A DNA stretch of 64,000 nt from Deinococcus gobiensis I-0 (lineage in GTDB: Bacteria > Deinococcota > Deinococci > Deinococcales > Deinococcaceae). The notes beneath the pieces were generated by a model. The model saw only the letters and a list, made by a program, of their open reading frames with translations. It was not told the origin of the DNA and did no database searches. Below are positions 61,310 to 64,000 of the stretch, in pieces. The DNA lies in assembly GCF_000252445.1 (NCBI RefSeq), contig NC_017790.1, forward strand, positions 638,144 to 702,143. Direction: 5' to 3'. Position numbers and translations under genes: made by a program. The stretch's first letter is position 1. Every line of letters begins with the position of its first letter.

Positions 61310-64000
61310 ATGACCCAGCCGTCCCGCCGCCGTTTCGCCGCCCTGCCCGCGCTGCTGCTCCCTGCCCTGCTGCTGGGGGCCTGCGGCCAGGACCCCTCGC
61401 CGGCCGGCGCCGCGCCGCCCGCCGCCGCCGCGCCCGCACCGCAGACGCCCCCCGCGAGGGCGCTGGGCCAGGTGTACGAGCTGCGGTTCCAGAACGTGGG
61501 CGCGCAGGGCCAGCCGACCTCCAGCCTGACGCTGGTGGGTGGAGGCCGGGTGTCCGGCGACCTGGGCGCGCAGGCCCTGACCGACGTGGGAGACGGGCAA
61601 CTGGGCTTCGCGCTCGTCGCCACCGACACCTTCTCGGTGGGGGGCGTGCGGCACCTGCGGGCGGTCTACCGCGTGACGAACAACACCGGCCGGGCGCTCG
61701 AACACCTGACCTTCGTGCCGGTGAACACCGACGAGGACGGCGACCCCGCCACCGTCACCTCCTCGGCCCCGACGGTGGGGGCCACCTACTTCAAGGGCCT
61801 GACGACCTACGGCGGCACCGACGCCTCGGGCCGGGCGACCGCCCTGAGCGCCGTGACCGGCAAGACCCTGAGTGCGGCGCAGGGCGCGGCCGTCACCGAC
61901 CCCGAGGCGACGCCTTACACGGCGCTGGACACCTCGCCCCTCACCCCCAGCGCGCCCTCCGGCCTGGTCATTGCCGGGCGGGCGGGTGCGGGCTGGCGCC
62001 TGCCCACGGCCCTCGCGGCGGGGGCCAGCGCCAACCTGACCTTCGCGGTGGACCTCCAGAGCGACACGCCCCAGACCGACCCCTTCAACTTCAGCGTGGT
62101 GGTGGCGGCGGGTGACGACGTGAACACGGCCCCCACCATCGCCCCGGCGGCGACCAGCACCCCGCGCCTGAGCCTGGGCGCGGGAACGGCGACCGTGAGC
62201 GGCGTGCTGGGCGATCCCACCGACCCGGCGAGCACGGCGGGCCTGGGCTTCACTGTAGGTGACCGCGAATCGGCGGCGGGCGACCTGAGCGTCACGGCAG
62301 TCAGCAGTGACCCCGGCGTGGCCACCGCCACGCTGTCGGGCAGCGGCGCCGACCGGACCCTGAAGATCGTGCCGCAGGGCGTGGGCAAGGCGACGGTCAC
62401 CGTGACGGTATCGGACGGCGCGCTGAGCAGCCGCTATGTCGTGGACTACGCGGCCAGCAAGGCGTCGGGCACGCCCGCGACCTCGCGCTTCCACACCGGC
62501 GAGAGCAACGCATCGAGCGCCCAGGCCCTGGACGCCGACACGATGCTCGTGGCCGACGACGAGTTCAATGCCCTGCGCCTGTACTCGCGCAGCCAGTCGG
62601 GCCTGCCGCTGGCCAGTTTCGATTTCAGCAGCCAGCTCAGCCTGCCCGACGCCGCCAACCCCGAACTCGACCTGGAAGCCAGCACCCGCAGCGGCGACCG
62701 CCTGTACTGGTTGGGGTCGCACAGCAACAGCCGCACCGGCAAGGTGCGCGCCAACCGCTACCGCCTGTTCGCCACCGACCTGAGCGGCAGCGGCGCCGGC
62801 GCCACCCTGAGCTTCGTGGGCCACTACGACAACCTGCGCGCGGACCTGATCGCCTGGGACAATGCGGGCGGGCACGGCCTGGGGGCAAAGTATCTGGGCC
62901 TGGACGCCAGCGCGGCGACCGGCGTGGTGCCGGAGGCCGAGGACGGTTCGGGCTTCAACATCGAGGGCCTGAGCTTCGCGCCGGGCAGCGCGACGACCGC
63001 CCTGCTGGGTTTCCGCGCCCCGAACGAGCCGGCCACCGCGCGCCGGGCCGCCTTGATCGTGCCCGTGACCAATTTCACGGCCCTGGTGACGGGAACGGCC
63101 ACGAAGGCGACCTTTGACCCGCCGGTGCTGCTCGACCTCGGGGGGCGCGGCGTCCGCGAGCTGAAGTGCAACGCCAGCGGCTGCCTGATCCTGGCCGGCC
63201 CGGCGAGCGGCGGCGGCAACTTCGCGCTGTATACCTGGAGCGGCGACCGCGCCGACCCCGCGCAGTTCCGGGGTGACCTCTCGGCCCTCGCGGCCGACAG
63301 CGACGGCAGCCTGGAGAGCCTGGTGGACCTGCCCGGCGGCGGCCTGACCACCCCGGCGGCCGACGGCGGCAGCGTACAGGTGCTCTCCGACAACGGCGAC
63401 ACGGTCTATGCCGGCGACGGCGTGATCGCCAAGGACGCCCCCGCGCTGTGGCAGAAGTTCCGTAGCGACGTGGTGACCCTCGGCGCGGCCCAGACCTGCA
63501 CGGTGAACGGTGTGACGGTCTCGCCGGCCTCGGCCAGCGTGGCGGTCGGCGCGCAGACCACCTTCACCGCCGCCGTGAGCACCTCGCCCGCTGGCTGCCC
63601 CGTCACGGTGACCTACGCCAGCACCGACACCAGTGTCGCCACCGTGAACCCCACGACTGGTGTGGCGACCGGGGTGGCCCAGGGGACCGCCGGCATCACG
63701 GCGACGGCCAGCGCGGGCTACGGCAGCGCCCCCGTGAGCAGCTCTCCGGCCACGCTGAATGTCAATGCCGCCCCCGACTACAGCCTGAGCCTGGGCAACC
63801 CCAGTCCGGCGACCTTCACGGCGAGCGCGGGAGGCGGCGCGTCGGCGGCCCTCACGCTGAAGGCCAGCGGGGGGTACAGCGGCGCCCCCACCTTCACCGT
63901 CGCCAGCAGCCCGGCCGGGGTGACCGGCAGCGTCAGCGGTTCGGGCGGCGCCTTCACGGTCAATCTGAGCGTGCCCGCCGGCCTCGCACCGGGCAGCTAC
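61310..64000 (+). CDS. Large lipoprotein with Ig-like domain (partial, runs off the window)
   Basis: The frame is open for 897 codons to the window end without a stop. It starts MTQPSRRRFAALPALLLPAL, then LLGACGQ, a lipoprotein signal with lipobox, behind AGGAG. A Pro/Ala linker follows. The region 55-380 is strand-rich; at about 395-700 is a repetitive beta region that looks propeller-like by pattern only (TMLVADDEFNALRLYSRSQS). At about 730-800 is an Ig-like BIG2 domain (GVTVSPASASVAVGAQTTFT, STDTSVATVNPTTGVATGVA). It probably works at the cell surface. The remaining length cannot be seen. Confidence 0.82.
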   Translation, partial: MTQPSRRRFAALPALLLPALLLGACGQDPSPAGAAPPAAAAPAPQTPPARALGQVYELRFQNVGAQGQPTSSLTLVGGGRVSGDLGAQALTDVGDGQLGFALVATDTFSVGGVRHLRAVYRVTNNTGRALEHLTFVPVNTDEDGDPATVTSSAPTVGATYFKGLTTYGGTDASGRATALSAVTGKTLSAAQGAAVTDPEATPYTALDTSPLTPSAPSGLVIAGRAGAGWRLPTALAAGASANLTFAVDLQSDTPQTDPFNFSVVVAAGDDVNTAPTIAPAATSTPRLSLGAGTATVSGVLGDPTDPASTAGLGFTVGDRESAAGDLSVTAVSSDPGVATATLSGSGADRTLKIVPQGVGKATVTVTVSDGALSSRYVVDYAASKASGTPATSRFHTGESNASSAQALDADTMLVADDEFNALRLYSRSQSGLPLASFDFSSQLSLPDAANPELDLEASTRSGDRLYWLGSHSNSRTGKVRANRYRLFATDLSGSGAGATLSFVGHYDNLRADLIAWDNAGGHGLGAKYLGLDASAATGVVPEAEDGSGFNIEGLSFAPGSATTALLGFRAPNEPATARRAALIVPVTNFTALVTGTATKATFDPPVLLDLGGRGVRELKCNASGCLILAGPASGGGNFALYTWSGDRADPAQFRGDLSALAADSDGSLESLVDLPGGGLTTPAADGGSVQVLSDNGDTVYAGDGVIAKDAPALWQKFRSDVVTLGAAQTCTVNGVTVSPASASVAVGAQTTFTAAVSTSPAGCPVTVTYASTDTSVATVNPTTGVATGVAQGTAGITATASAGYGSAPVSSSPATLNVNAAPDYSLSLGNPSPATFTASAGGGASAALTLKASGGYSGAPTFTVASSPAGVTGSVSGSGGAFTVNLSVPAGLAPGSY

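Overview
The window is high-GC DNA from a Deinococcus-type bacterium, inferred from overall protein character, from GTG/TTG starts, and from several genes whose -10 box lies only 5 to 7 bases before the start codon (leaderless transcription, common in Deinococcus). Iterons plus a replication initiator (about 32.7-34.6 kb) and a parA-parB pair followed by a perfect palindrome (41.2-43.0 kb) show that the replicon is a plasmid, megaplasmid or secondary chromosome.

1-20.5 kb: an extracellular contractile injection system (eCIS; phage-tail-like particle) in two divergent arms. The minus arm holds sheath, two tube proteins, a tail-assembly protein, a 57-residue protein and a very large disordered protein with a DUF4157 HELTH metallopeptidase-like domain. 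The plus arm holds a gp25-like protein, a gpJ-like baseplate protein, an FHA-fused tail protein I, an inserted class II photolyase, a large kinase-like/FHA/Ig-repeat membrane protein, the tube-LysM-type protein and a VgrG-like spike. The operon runs off the left edge.

20.6-24.3 kb: an SDR epimerase divergent from a TetR regulator with two matching operators, then a secreted GH18 chitinase.

24.8-32.7 kb: a chitin/amino-sugar operon: RpiR regulator, ABC binding protein and two permeases (no ATPase), NagZ, NagA (frameshifted) and a SIS-domain deaminase.

32.7-43.0 kb: iteron origin and RepA, then aldehyde dehydrogenase, a trypsin-like lipoprotein protease and a three-subunit molybdenum hydroxylase, then ParA/ParB and a candidate parS.

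43.1-46.7 kb: WYL regulator, a siderophore/metal-binding protein under a palindromic operator, an NTF2-like protein, a truncated monooxygenase-like ORF and an MBL-fold protein.

46.7-56.9 kb: a minus-strand operon for reductive pyrimidine catabolism: PreT and PreA (dihydropyrimidine dehydrogenase), dihydropyrimidinase, an NMT1-type ABC importer, an M20 ureidopropionase-like amidohydrolase and a PucR-type regulator.

56.9-64 kb: an AT-rich island with short ORFs and a palindrome, a GAF/PAS histidine kinase, a secreted hypothetical, an FMN reductase, and the first 897 codons of a large lipoprotein with an Ig-like domain that leaves the window.

No tRNA, rRNA, CRISPR array or transposase was recognised. 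All family names come from reading the translations by eye.
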